Positions 11,500-24,735 of a stretch of DNA of 64,000 nt are shown in pieces. The notes below the pieces were generated by a model. The model was not told where the DNA came from. It ran no database searches and was given only the letters and a program-made list of their open reading frames with translations. The DNA comes from Tetrahymena elliotti 4EA (lineage: Eukaryota; Ciliophora; Oligohymenophorea; Hymenostomatida; Tetrahymenidae): the NCBI GenBank assembly GCA_000231825.2, contig JH720297.1, positions 689,010 to 753,009 of the forward strand, in the 5' to 3' direction. Positions within the stretch are counted from its first letter, which is position 1; each line of letters begins with the position of its first letter. The translations under genes and the position numbers were made by a program.

Positions 11500-14400
11500 G
11501 AGATTTAAAAACTCTAATACACAAAAACCAACTGAACTTTAAAAAAAAAAATCATAATGTTTTACAATAATCAAAAGTAAGTGAAAAAAAAAATTAGCTT
11601 GTGATTTAAAAAGAAAGAATTAAAAGGTCTAGTTTTGTTTAATTAATTATCAATTTGTTTCTTGAATAATTTCTAAGAATATAGACAAATTAACAAATAT
11701 TGTTGTGCTTATTTAAATAATTTTGGGGAAATAAACAAACAACATTTACTGCACAATGAATAAACTCAAAAAAAGATTAAAATCATCCAAAACATAAATT
11801 TCAATTTAAAAATAAAAATTTTCCCCATCTCTTTCTTTCGTTTTGTTTGGTTCACGAGCAAAGTTATTTAGTTATTAATTGATTAAATTAACCAATCAAA
11901 ATAGAAAGATAAAGGTCGCATAGCTTAATAAACACCCTTTTTGCTCTTCCCTATTGAATCTTCTTTCTTTCCCTCTAATAACCACAACAATAGATTTATA
12001 ATAATAAAAGATATAATCATTTATCATGTAAAAATCTAACTTTATTAAAAAATTAATTTAAAAAATTATTGACTTCTTCTTTGTGCTAATCCACATTTGA
12101 ATCAATAAAGCCACAATCAAGCCATAAAAAATTATCTACATTTATCTAAAACATAACCTAAACCAAATCTTAATATAAAATCTTTCTAATTACTTTACTG
12201 ACTTATATTTATAACTCAGACTCAGCTTACATACTATTAGTCTAATAAATCTATCTAAAATCAACCAATAAAACTGATAAAAAATATAAAAATCACTTAT
12301 TTAATTCTTATATTACTTCTATATAATTATTTATAACTATTTACTTGCCTATTATTAATATGTTTTTCTATTAATACAATATTTTCACCTTTCAAACAAA
12401 TCTAAAATTTAAATCTTTCTTTCTTCTTCTTTTACTATTATTTTTTTGTCAATTAATTAAACGAGTGATTCACAAACTATTTTGTACTTAGCTTAGCTTT
12501 TGAAACTCAGTTTTCAAAAAATTATTCTAATAGAATTTGTTTTAATTGATTACTTCTTTTTCCTTTGTTTGTTAATAAAAAGAGGATTCACATATTTAAC
12601 ATCTCAAGCATTTTATTTTAGGAAATTAATTTGTTTTCCGAAAAAAAATTAGAAATTTGCTTTGATTTCTTGATTGCTGGATAATTGAATAATTTTTGTT
12701 TTTGGTATCTTTTATTTCAACTAATTTCCTTAATTTTAGAATCTTCAGCTTTTGATTGATTGAATGATAAATATTAAGATAGATATATATATTTCATCTA
12801 TTGATTCGGTTATTGATTTCAAAATACGGAACTACTCATTACAATAATACTTACTTTAAATAATATTTATTTAAATTTCTTTATTAAATTTCAAAATGTC
12901 AAGACCATTAAGAATAAATAAAAATAACTTGTTACAAAATAATTAACATTAAGATGTATCTCTATACTTTAGAATACATCATAAATTTTTTTAAAAAGTA
13001 ATAAATTTAGCCAATTTTTTGTATGAATGAACAATATTTTTAATACAGAATCTTTCTAACTCAGTCTCTGCCAACATACAAAAATGTTTGATAAATATTG
13101 CCAGATCCTAAATTTAAATAAATACTATTCATTAATACTTAAATTATTTAGTTCTAATATTTTTTCAGATCTCAGTCTAAGAAGTGAAGTGTTTGCTTAT
13201 ACTCAAAACTAAAAATTTAATAGTTACACTCAAAAATTAGTTGATCATTCAAAGCTTTTTGGTTTACAAGTTAATTTTTTGTTTTGTTTTTTTCTATATT
13301 CGATATAGAAAAAGAGAGTAGAACACATGATGAAAAAATGATTCAGTTTAAAAATTGAATAAAATCTCATTTTTATTCCAAAAATAATTCAATTATGAAA
13401 TAAAATAATATAACTAAAAATGTATTTTCTTAACATCAATGAAACAGATTTTGAGTCGGTTTTTAAATTTTTAAAGTCGAAAAAGCATCTCACCCCATAT
13501 TATCTTAATTAACAAAAATTTACTGCTTTCAATTAATAATTGGTTTACCTTATTCTGAGGAAATCAGTCAATCTCTTTTCTCTTTTATTTATTTACATTC
13601 GATGGATACAGAAAATGATAAAACGTCATTTTTATGTAATTCTAATCTCAAATTAATAAAATAGAAAATATAAATTCAACTTTCTATCATATTTGATTTA
13701 TTTACCTTCATCCTTGGCTACAAAAAATAATCTTCTTATCTGACTGATAAATAGGTAACATACAAAATTTATAAGATATTAACATTTTCTAAGATTAAAT
13801 ATATAATTTACATTTTAAAAAAAGCATTAGAATAAGATTATTTATTTCTTTTACTAATTATAAAAACTTTGTATTTTTTGATAAAAGAAGATGATTTTAA
13901 GAAAATTTGATCACCTCTAAATGAAAAATTTTAAAAATCAATCACTTCTTTATTTATCATTAATGCATTAGATAGAATTGATAACATTTTTTTCAATCAA
14001 ATAATCTATTTTTTTCTATTTTATAATAAGTAGGAAAAAATGCATATTTTGTAGGAAAACTAAAAATGGTAGTTATTTTATATCAAATAATAGAGAGAAA
14101 ATACTTATCCTCTGTTTTTTAAAACTTAAATTCTCAAAGTAATTTCGCATAATTTTTTATTTCCATTTTTAATAAGATAATGAGTAATCAAAATTTTTTA
14201 ATATATTTTTAAATTTACTCACCAAAACTTATCTGGTGAATATTTCTAATTTTCTTCTAAATTAATAGTAATCACTAAACCAATTAATGCTTACTAATAT
14301 TAGTATTACTAAACAAACAAATAAAATATACAATCACTATTTTCATTTTTTTAAGTTATTTTGCTGAAATATTTTTTTCAATAAAATTGAAGTTATCTCA

Positions 14401-14913
14401 GTTAAGAAGGTAAAAAATAAAAGAAGGTAATTAATAAAATTGTGAAGAATTACACTGCTTATTATTTATTTGTAATGGTAAATATGAATTATTTTTAACT
14501 AATTCAAGAAATCATTTAAAATAAAAAGCTAAAATATTCCTTTGTAAAATATTTCATGAAAGTATATTTTTTAATATTTGGTAATTATAAAATAGGGATT
14601 AGTATTAAGTATTCAAATAAATATAATATTAAAAGAAGAAATGAATTATTTTTTAAAATAATAAATATTCCTTGTAATAATTTCAAAATGAAAAAATAAT
14701 ATTTTAATTATTTATTTGCTTAAAGAAATTGATGAGAAGTATTTTGTTATGATAAAATAAAAATATTTATTTAACTTTAAGCAAAGAAGTTTTCATTAAT
14801 AAAGATAAATATTATTTAATTGTGAGCAGATAAAAACAATTAATTTAATAAGATTAGCTTTTATTAACCAAAAAATTTAATTTAAATTAAGTAAAGATAT
14901 ACTTCAAAAAAGA
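11500..14913. other. 3.4-kb intergenic region
   Basis: AT-rich, no convincing coding frame on either strand and no recognisable RNA gene. The part just after 11500 still has somewhat more C than the rest, perhaps the 3' UTR of the Cdc20-like gene. Confidence 0.5.
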
Positions 14914-17900
14914 ATGTTCTCCAAAAATATATGCCCCAAGCTGTTTAATAGTAGATTATCAGCTTTAAGCACAAGGTCTAGACTTTTAAACTCAAATTTA
15001 GTTTTAAATGGTTAGAATAATATTAAAAATAGTTTTTATAGGGTTCCCTTATTTAAATTTTGCTAGATTACCAATACTATAAAAAATAAAAACCCACATT
15101 AGAATACAGTAGGAGAATTAGTTTCTATTAGATGGGATAAAGTTTTGAATGAAAAAGCTATTTTTGGAATAATTAATAAGTTTAAAATTCCTCTTGTTGT
15201 AGCAGAACAAAAACACTTTTATGTTTAATAAATGTAGCTCTATACAGCTATTTAAAATTTTAGCTAGGTAGAAGATCTGCAAGGTAATTTACTTGACATA
15301 TTCGTAAAATTGCATAGATCAGCAATTCAAAGTTTAGCTAAAATGAAGACTTAAACTTAATGTAAAAATGATAGAATTTTTAACAATTTCTGCATTGCCC
15401 TTTTCAAAGGCTAGAATTTGTTGAAGAAAAAAAATATAGCTTTACCATTAAATGTTTAGAATGATACTTTATTTATGAAAATATTATTATCAGATCAAAT
15501 TCCTGTCTCTAGTTTTATGTCTGAAATAATTCCTAACCTCAGTTTTGAAGAGATAAAAGAATGTTGCAGTATCTTACTCTAAATGAATTAAGCTGACTTG
15601 ATTATTAAAATAATCAATACACCTTCTTAGTATCTAAGTGTAGAGCACAAAATCTTACTACAATCTGAATATTTAACATATATACATCCTCAAAAGTTTT
15701 CTTCTCTAAATTATTTGATGCAGTATTTTGACTTTCATTTACAGATAGCTTTAAATAATACATAAAATCATTCTATTGAATAAGAAATGGCATAGGCTAG
15801 ATGCTTAGAAACTATTGATGTATTTTTTAACTATTTAACAGTGCAAAAGAATTTGAATACTTAAGTGTCCAAAATAAAATCCTTCTTGCAAATGATTTAA
15901 ATAAGCAAGTTTTAAGTAAGTAAATAATAAATTCTTAACTTGGAGAAAATATTCTCAAAAGTAAATAAATAAAATGCTTCAGCCTAGCACATTATTTTAG
16001 ATATAGTTTAACACATAGAAACTCTTATGTTCTCAGAATAAGACAAGAAAGAAATTCTTGATTATTTAGACAACCACAAAGGTAAAATTTTAGAAATTTT
16101 ATCTAATTCTTAAACAAAAGCACATAACGATACATAAAATTAGCTAGTTGGTGAGCTTAGCCAATACCTTTAGGGTATAAATGACATAGAGCAAATTAAG
16201 AACCATAAAAACTTCCAACAAATATAAGAACAAATGAATAAATGCATAAAAATATCTGATATAATTTAGATTTTGCTCAGCGTATCCAAATAAAATAGAC
16301 TTGCTGCAAAGCTTCTAGTTCAACCTGATATTTAAACCCTTATTTGTGAAAATATTATATTCATGAATCAGTCTTCCTTTTCTAAATTAATTGCTCTTAA
16401 TAACAGAGTCTTAGATATCCCAATAGAATTAATGATCTAGTATGTATAATAAAACTATCAAAATTTTCCTCCCCTTCTCTTATGCCAAACATTATATTTG
16501 ATAGCTAGCTCAAATACTCATAAGAACTATGGTAAACAATTTTTAAATTATATTCTTTTTAATAATTTAAGTCAAATAAAATTATTTCTATCAAAAATTT
16601 AACAAAAGACAAATAGGTTTAATTGAAACAAATTTAAAACTAAAAAAGAACAATTTAAATAAATTTAAGCATTCAAAGTTATTTATGAGATTTGGTTGAT
16701 AACTAATAAATGTATTTTAAATATTTTAATTACTCAACCACGTTTTATCATTCTTTCCCTCTTTTTTAACTAATCAAAGAGTTTACTTACCCTAAAAGAT
16801 TAATGTTTAAATATTTTAAAGTTTTGGATGAAAATTTAAAATAAAACATTAACTGATTCTAAATCTTTTGATTACACAGTTTTGATTGCAAATAATTGGT
16901 TTAAAACATAATAAATTCTCCACACGCCACTTCACCTATCATACCTAACATTATTACGAAATAAAAAATTTAGTGAATTCAAATAACTAAAACATTGATC
17001 TAAACACTTAATTTAAAGTTTTGATTGAAAATAAATTATTTATGCCCTTTAATTTAAATCTCTGACTGAAAATAATTTCTTATATTGTTAAATTGATTTG
17101 TATTAATATTTAAATTAGATGCACTTGAGTTGGTTTAGAAGATTATTAAGGACATTCATAACATAAAAGAACAATTACAATATGATGAATTAAATTTGCT
17201 ACTAAAATGTTGCTAGTATATAAAAGCAGATGCTTAGTTATTTATTATTTAGGATATTATTGAAACCAAATCAAGAGAAAAAATAAAAGATGAGCCAAAA
17301 TATGTCAATATTCTATTTAATATCTTTTAACATAAAATCTTAAAGCAAGGATTATAGTCTAAATATGCTTAAAATTAAATAAGATCTATTGCTGAATTAA
17401 TACAGAATAATAATACATCTAAATTAGTATTGGATATGCTCAGCTTAGCTCTTTTAGTTTAAGCCACAAATAAATTTAGTTATGATGAAAATTGTTAGGT
17501 GATCAATAGATTCTTTATGGAGAAAGCTACAGCATAGTTTGATAGTGTAAAACCTGACTAATTAGCTTACATATATATTAGTATTATTTAAGCCTCTTTT
17601 ATAATTGAACACCCAAGTAAATTTTTTAATTTGATTTAAATATTATTTTATTAAATATGTTAATTTATTTAATAAAAAAGATAAAATTTAGTTGATAGAT
17701 TAATATGAGAAATCTATTATGCAGTACTTAAATTAGGGTAATAAAAATTAAATGATTAAGTTCAACTAAGTTGTTAAAGTTATGCACGAACTAAGCAAGG
17801 TATTTCATTTGTTGGATGGAAATAGAAAGAATTTCTTGCAATAAATTTATTAGAAGACACTCTAACTTTTCAAAGTTGAATAAGATTATGGATTAGGTAT

Positions 17901-18564
17901 TTGGATGTTTTGGCAATAGTCTTTGATTTGTTAAGATATTGATTAGTTTTTAAATTTATACAACAAAATTAAAGACAATATAAATATTGTTGCTAGTCAT
18001 GAAGTACTTCAACAGCATTCTCATACAGTTAAGCTCAAATAGTACAGATAGAGTATGGATACTTAGGTTTAAGAAATCACTATTGTTTAGCTTTATCAAT
18101 CACTTTGCTACTATGAAGTTAATGAAGCTTTGTATAAAAAGAATTCTTAGTTGCATGAAGAAATTTAAGAAATCAAAAAAAAAATTATCGAAAATAAAAC
18201 AATTAAAAACTATTAAAGAGCTTAGACTGTAAAACATTCCTCAAATGCTGAATACAGTATTAGTGTAGTTGTTAAGTAAGCCTTATAGTAATTGAATTTA
18301 AATTATCAAAATTTGGAAGAACAAAGGATAGAAAACATTTTCTTTGTTGATAATTACATCAAAGAGTTGAATTTAATCATCGAGTGCCATGGATTCCAGC
18401 ATTTTGTTTAGCATAGCATTTTCTTCAGTGAATAAGCAAGAAATAAATACATTCTTTCTAAAGGATATAAAATAGAAATCATTCCTACCTATCGCTGGAT
18501 TAAGTTAACCCAAGAAGATCAACTTGCTAAAATGACTGAAATCATCTAAAAATATGCTCAATGA
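14914..18564 (+). CDS. RAP-domain protein, probably mitochondrial
   Basis: Three exons, 14914-16531, 17119-17616 and 17699-18564, give 993 aa. The N-terminus (MFSKNICPKLFNSRL, then Ser/Arg/Leu-rich) looks like a mitochondrial presequence. The body is a long series of helices without clear motifs, as in FASTK-like and octotricopeptide-type organelle RNA-binding proteins. The last ~70 residues fit a RAP domain: an hydrophobic strand ending LIIECHGFQHF, a basic helix with KYILSKGYKIEIIP, then RWIKLTQEDQ and a closing helix. RAP proteins act in organellar RNA processing or translation. The 587-bp first intron is placed by phase; without it the first exon would stop at the TGA near 16630. Confidence 0.75.
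16532..17118 (+). repeat. long intron with degenerate internal repeats
   Basis: The intron of the RAP gene contains several imperfect copies of a motif like ttttgattgaaaataatt, around 16880, 17018 and 17068, plus related copies near 16825. The spacing is irregular. It could be an old repeat or simple slippage in AT-rich DNA. Confidence 0.35.
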
Positions 18565-18758
18565 TTAAACTAAAATCTCTTTAATTTATATTTTATTGCA
18601 AAGTCAATTTATATTTTATTTAATCCTTTCTTAGATAATAATAACATTTATTAATTCTTTCTTTTTCTTTCGTTTCAAAAAATCATCATATTTATTAATA
18701 CAAAACTCTTTAGAAATTAATCAATTTTTTTATTTTGATAAAGATAATTAAATCTAAA

Positions 18759-19343
18759 ATGAATTTATTGAAAAACATATTTAATAAATTGAATACTTTA
18801 ACATTTTTTTTAATTTTTATGTTGGGTATTTCTTTTTTATTCTATCTACTCTTAGAATTTTTCTTTAAGATTTTCCCAAAATTCATAGATACTTCTTGTA
18901 TTTTAACAAAGAATGAAGAGTATTTATATCGGAGGGAGATAGATCAAATTAGTTAGTGTGGAATTGAAGCATAAAGTGATAAAAAAGAATCAAATTAATA
19001 TTTTTTCTTTATAAAAATTAAAACTAAATTAGAAAAATAAAAAATATTGAATCAAATAAATAAATAGATGATATTTTAAATGTATTTATTTGTGGAAATC
19101 AGTTATTTTTAATAATTTTCTAACCTCAAAAGTTCTTTCACCCTTAACATATTATACTCATAAAAATAACCAAGAAATTAAAGTTTTACTCTTGCGAATT
19201 GTTTGATCAAATATTTAAAACATATTTCTTTTTTACATAAAATTTTAATTTTGTTTAAAAAGTTTAATTTTTTTAAGATTTTACAAAAATTAAAATATAT
19301 GTGTATAGTTTCTAATTTACATAGTATCTTAATTAATTGGTGA
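18759..19343 (+). CDS. possible single-pass membrane protein (weak)
   Basis: ATG at 18759, TGA at 19341-19343, 194 codons with the ciliate code. Residues about 12-45 form one long hydrophobic segment, followed by a charged region containing TKNEEYLYRREIDQ that looks like genuine protein. After about residue 95 the composition matches the flanking non-coding DNA, so the real protein may end at an unrecognised splice site. No family recognised. It sits 195 bp after the RAP gene stop and 217 bp before the next gene. Confidence 0.3.
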
Positions 19344-19560
19344 AAAAAAATAATAGATTTAAAACAAACAATTTTTTTTCAGTATTAGTTATTTGTGGCT
19401 TTAAAAAAGCAAAAAAAATATATGCGCACAAAATTTAAGATTACTATTTTCATTATATTATTAAGAAGTATTTAATTACTTAAAGATACTTTCATTTTAG
19501 TTAGTTCTCAACATAATTATTTTAATACAAGTTTTTAAGATTTTTAAAAATTTGATTGAT

Positions 19561-22500
19561 ATGAATCATCCAAAGCTCTCTTCATTTACTCATTTAGACA
19601 ATGTTTATTTAAATAGGTAAGGGTTCTATTTTCTTAGAACAACTATTAATGCACATTATTTTTTTTCTATTAACAGCAAAAATCCATTTTCAGATAAAAA
19701 ATGTAGTGTGAGTAATCTGACGTTAACAGTAACGAAAGCATCTTTGATAGATTCTGCTGCTAAAAGTTTAGTTGATATAGAATAAAGCTCAAAAGATTTA
19801 AGTAAAAATATAATTTTGCCAAGTTTAGATCCTTTTCCTTAAAGCTTTAAAAGTAGAGTTAGTCCTAGTTCAAGTGTTAAAAGAGTTTCTAGTTCTTAAA
19901 AATTCGACAATCATTTACAATCATATTTTTATTCAACTAAGAGAATTAATGAATTCAGCTAAATGCAAACATAAGCTCCACCTTCTCCTGAGAAGTAGGA
20001 TAGAAAAAATAGCTCTTATCATTATTAGACTCCAAAATTGTATTCTAATAATTAGATATCTTTAAGCTAATTAACAGAATTGAATTTAAATTCTAGATCC
20101 CAAAATCCATTGAACTTCACTTAAGAAGTAAACAAATAAAATGCTAAAAGTTTGGAAAAGAATAAAGATTAAAAAAACTAGAAAATGTAGCTTAGTTAAA
20201 ATCATTTTAATATATCAAGATAATCAGTAGGATAGCCATAAATCTTAAAAATTGATGTCTTAAAGGACAAATAAAAGATTGTTTAATTAATTAATAAAGA
20301 CAGAAAAGAAAAGCAAGTCAAAAATTAAGCTGGATAAAATAGGTAAGTGGGAGATACTATTGTAGAAAAGGTCAAACGTGAAGAAAAAAATTTTTATGTA
20401 AGCTTTTCTCTATTAGATACATCTGCCCATAAATTGTTAAAGGATGTAAAATGCAATGAAGAAAATAAAGGAAACAAAAAATAAAAAACTAGAATAAAAA
20501 AGACTTTATTAGAGTATTTGTATGGAAATCAAAAATAAAATAATACTACTAATCAAAATCAGGATTACAGTTTTTATGAGAACCAATAAAAAATTGATAG
20601 TTAAGCTCATTTAATTTTCAAAGATGATAATTTTTCAATCAAAGATAAGATTTTATAGCCCCCATAGCCATAACTAGATTCATAAAGCTTAATTGCAATT
20701 GAGGATGAAGAAAAAAATACAAAACATGTTACTTAACCGGATTAACATGAAAATAAAGAATGTATTGAGTAGAAAATAGAGGAGGAAGAAATAAATAATG
20801 ATCATGAAGTAATTAACTTTTATTATTAAAAAATCATCATTCTATATAAATATCCTTTTTCAAATGGAAGGAATAATTGAGTAATCAGGTCAATAAAGTT
20901 GAGAAAAGTAAATATGAATCTCTGTTATCACCAATTCAGGAGTTAAACTCATTTAAACAATCAACTGATAACTATAGGAGGGAGGAATTTTCTTTAAAAA
21001 ATGATGAATATTTATCTGAAAGGAATAATGATGTTAAGTAATTTTTATTGAAAATAGATTATTTTATTTCATATTCTAAAAAGAATAAGCTAGTATGAAG
21101 GTGAAATTTATGATCGAAAAACCAGCTTATTCAAGGCAAGAGACTAAGATTTTGTAACAGTAACAGTGACAAGCCCTAAAAAGACAAATTAATCATCAGA
21201 AGAAATTGAATAAGAAAATAAATAATAAGATATTTTAAAAATACCTATTTAAAATTAATTGAGTTTAAAGTTGGAAGATGATCTTAAAAAAAGAGAAGAA
21301 AAAGAAGAATTTAGCTAATAACTATCTCCTTTCTTAAATCCAAAAACTCCTGCTTCTAAAAGTAGTGAGAAAAATGTCTTTTTTGATTTAAGTCAAGATA
21401 AAGAAAAATCAGATCATACTCCTGCTAGCTCTATTAAATCGGTTTAGATTTAAAGTATTCTAAAGAAGAAGACTATGCTTTCTGTAGAAGGTACAGATCA
21501 ATCGGAATCTGATTTTACTGCAACAAATAAATAAAATAAAATAACTTTTAGCAATATTGAAAGACAGAAAACAATTAATACTAAATAAGTTTCATCTCCT
21601 AGAAAATCATATTTCAAAAGCTTTTCTTAAGCTGTTAATAATGATAATAACTAAAGTTAGAATGAAGATAATGGAACATCAAATAAAAAACTAAAATCTG
21701 ATGAGAATATTCATGATAAAGAATAAAAGAAACAAAAATTTATTAATCCTTAATCTTCGGAGTATGCAGATGATGAATTCAAAGATAGATCTGAATCAAA
21801 TATATCAGATAATACCTCTTTTTATCAAAATAATGAGAAGGATAAGAATGGTTATAAAAGGTCAAAAACTAATCAAAAATCAGATGTATCAATAGAAGAT
21901 CACTCTCCTGATATGAAAAAAAACAAATAAAAGAATAAATATAAGAATTTCAAATCTCATCAGAGAATAGAGGTAGATGATAGCTCAGAGGATTAAAAAT
22001 ATAAAGGAAAATCGGTAGGAAATATTCGTAGTATGAAAAGTATTCATCTAAAGAAAAAGAAAAGCAGCAATAATAAGAAAGAAAAAAGTAAAAATCACAG
22101 AATGAATAGTTCATCTGTAGAAGATGACGATGATATAGAAAGTCTTTATGAAAATATGATAAATAATGATACAAATGCTGATGGTTCATTTACAGATATT
22201 AATTAAGATGGATAATATAAAAAAATGAAGAGTAAAAAATATTCCCTATAGATAAATGACTTAGCAGAATTTGTTGAAATGGAGCAAAAGCACACTCTTT
22301 CTCTTGGCTCTATTGCAACATTATTTATGAAACTTCATAAAGCAAAAAAAAGAGCTTTAATTCATTTAAAAGCTCAACCATAAGAGCCAATTCGTATAAA
22401 TGAATTAGAAATGAGTTCTTATTCTGATTTAGATAATCTAAGCATGTTGAGAAATCCAAATAAAAAAGATTAAAGCTAATCTAATTTTAATGATTATTAT

Positions 22501-23777
22501 GAAGAGTATGACTAAGACTCATTAACACCTGGCTCTTTTGTAATATAATCTCTTGCCGATCATCTAAATGATTTTGATCCTTTAGAAAATGCTAGCAATT
22601 AAGGAGATGGTACTAGCAATCATAAAAATAAAAGGAATATTTTACATAAACTAATGACAAAAAAGTCTCTAGGTGCGGTGGCAAACAGCAAAATTTAGTA
22701 AAAAAAGATAAAGAGATAATTTTTTTAATTAGTATTTATTTTTTAAATAGAAAACTTTAGTAGTTAAAGACAAAGTAATTTGATAGAACTCCATCCAACA
22801 ATTTTGAGCTAAGAAATGTGAGAAAAAATGAAATGCATCTACTAAAACAAAAGATTGAAAATATCTATAAAGAATTTAAAATAGAGGGGCTTAAGCTGGA
22901 TCAAAAAAAAACAAAAATGAGAAAGCTGATTCAAGAAATTGAGAAAGTAAATATAAAGAATGCAAATTAAGAGAAAAAAAAGACTTAAAATTTGAGTAAA
23001 ATTTTGTTTTAGAATAAATGATATTTATTTTAAGTTTAAATAAAAATTAAGTTTCTGCTATTAATGAATAACTGGATTATGAAAAGCAAACAGATGAATT
23101 ATATTTTGAAGAAACAATGGCTAATGCACCTATTATTAATGAAGATCTTGAATATTTCTAGAAGATGAAATTAAACAAAATTAATGATCCAGTAAATTGA
23201 TGAGTTTAGTTTTATTTTTAATAACTGTTTTTTGAATTAGAAATATATCATGAAATTTGAAGAGTAAATTAAAATGAACAGAGATAGAGATTTCATCTCA
23301 GAATTGAAGAAAGAAAATGTTATCATTGATGATTAAATGCTTTTTGCTCTATAAAGGAATAAAATCATGAATGAAAATGATAAAGCAGCTCTTGAGAGGA
23401 AAAATAATTTTATGGAATAGAGACTTATCTTATAGAAACTAGGTCTCTTGAGCTTAGAAGATTTCTATAAGCAAATACAAATCACTCCTGAAGATAATTT
23501 CATACTATAAACAGAGTTAGATTATTAAAAAGCCTTACAAGAAAATCAATAAATATAGCTATCATAAAATAATAAAGATGCTAAAAATATGAAATCAATA
23601 AAGCTAAATGATGCTGCCCCATAGAAAATTTTAGAAAAGAAAATTGATAAATTTTTAGAATTATCAAAAAAAGTTAAAAATCTACCTGTTGAAAAATTAA
23701 ATAATATTAAAGCAAAATTAAACTAAATATCAACCCAAACGAAATAAATAGAAGAATCCGATTAATTTCATTTCTGA
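19561..23777 (+). CDS. unrecognised 1294-aa Ser/Asn/Lys-rich protein with C-terminal coiled coil
   Basis: Seven exons (19561-19616, 19677-20808, 20871-21037, 21090-22697, 22751-22995, 23052-23191, 23241-23777) separated by six 49-62-bp introns, all GT...AG and in phase. The first ~880 residues are low complexity, acidic or basic by turns, and rich in Ser/Asn/Lys. A better-ordered patch near residue 900 contains DLAEFVEMEQKHTLSLGSI and FMKLHKAKKRALIHLK, followed by an acidic linker; the last ~300 residues are strongly helical with heptad-like Leu/Ile spacing (MHLLKQKIENIYKEF, RLILQKLGLLSLEDFY). I recognise no domain. It may be a cytoskeletal or scaffold protein specific to ciliates, but nothing in the sequence proves that. 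Confidence 0.75.
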
Positions 23778-24735
23778 TTATTTATTTCCAAAATTTATCA
23801 AAATCTTTGTAAATATTTCCTGACTTTATTAAAAAAAACTTTACTTTTCCCTTCTTAGCTTTATAATTTTTAAACAACTAAAGTGTATATATTCATTTAG
23901 GAATTTCTGAAAAATAAATATTGATGGTAGAAAGAATGTAGTTTAAATATTTCAATGCTTAAAAAAAATAAATTTACTTTTTAAAAATCAATAAAAAATT
24001 AAAAGCAAAATTTTTCTGAGTTTAAAAATAAAATACAATTATTTAAAAATCATAGCAAACGTCATGTGTGTGCTTTATTTATTTAATTATAATTTTTTTT
24101 ACTTTACAACAAGGTTGAAAGTAAAATAAAGAAGATTAGATATTTATTATTAAAATGAATTTTAATTGATATGTTAACAAAACTCAAAATAATTTGAAGA
24201 GAACTTATTTTTTGAAGAAGAAAAAAGAGAATTAAAATTTTCAAAAATATTATTGACATTTATTCTTTGAATGGAAGAAACTCTAAAAAGAATTTGGTTT
24301 TATTAAATAATTTGAAATGGTTCTTAATATAAATTATTTCGTTAAAAGCAAAAACTTCTTATAAAATAGTAAATATCTGACTATTTTAAATCAAAAAATT
24401 TTTTATAAATAGTTGAAATTGAATGCAAAAAGGCTAATGAGATAGAATCTATTAATATCAAAAAAATAGCATAAAACTAAATAATAAGTTAATCAATATT
24501 TGCAAGCCATAATATATTTATTAATTATTAATTGCTTCTTAATTTTTGCGCAATTAAAAGTTATATCTATATTAATTATTTTCTTGGAACCTAAAAAAAT
24601 TAGTAAAAGAGAGGTTATTTCAATTTTTAGGTTTTAATAAATAAGTAGAAATAAGTTAGACAAACTTTATCATAGTAAATACTACTAATTATTTTTAGAC
24701 AAGCAAAGTCATTATTTTCTTTACTTCTCAATAAG
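23778..24735. other. intergenic region (958 bp)
   Basis: AT-rich spacer between two plus-strand genes; no coding or RNA signal seen. It should hold the 3' end of the upstream gene and the promoter of the channel gene. Confidence 0.5.
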
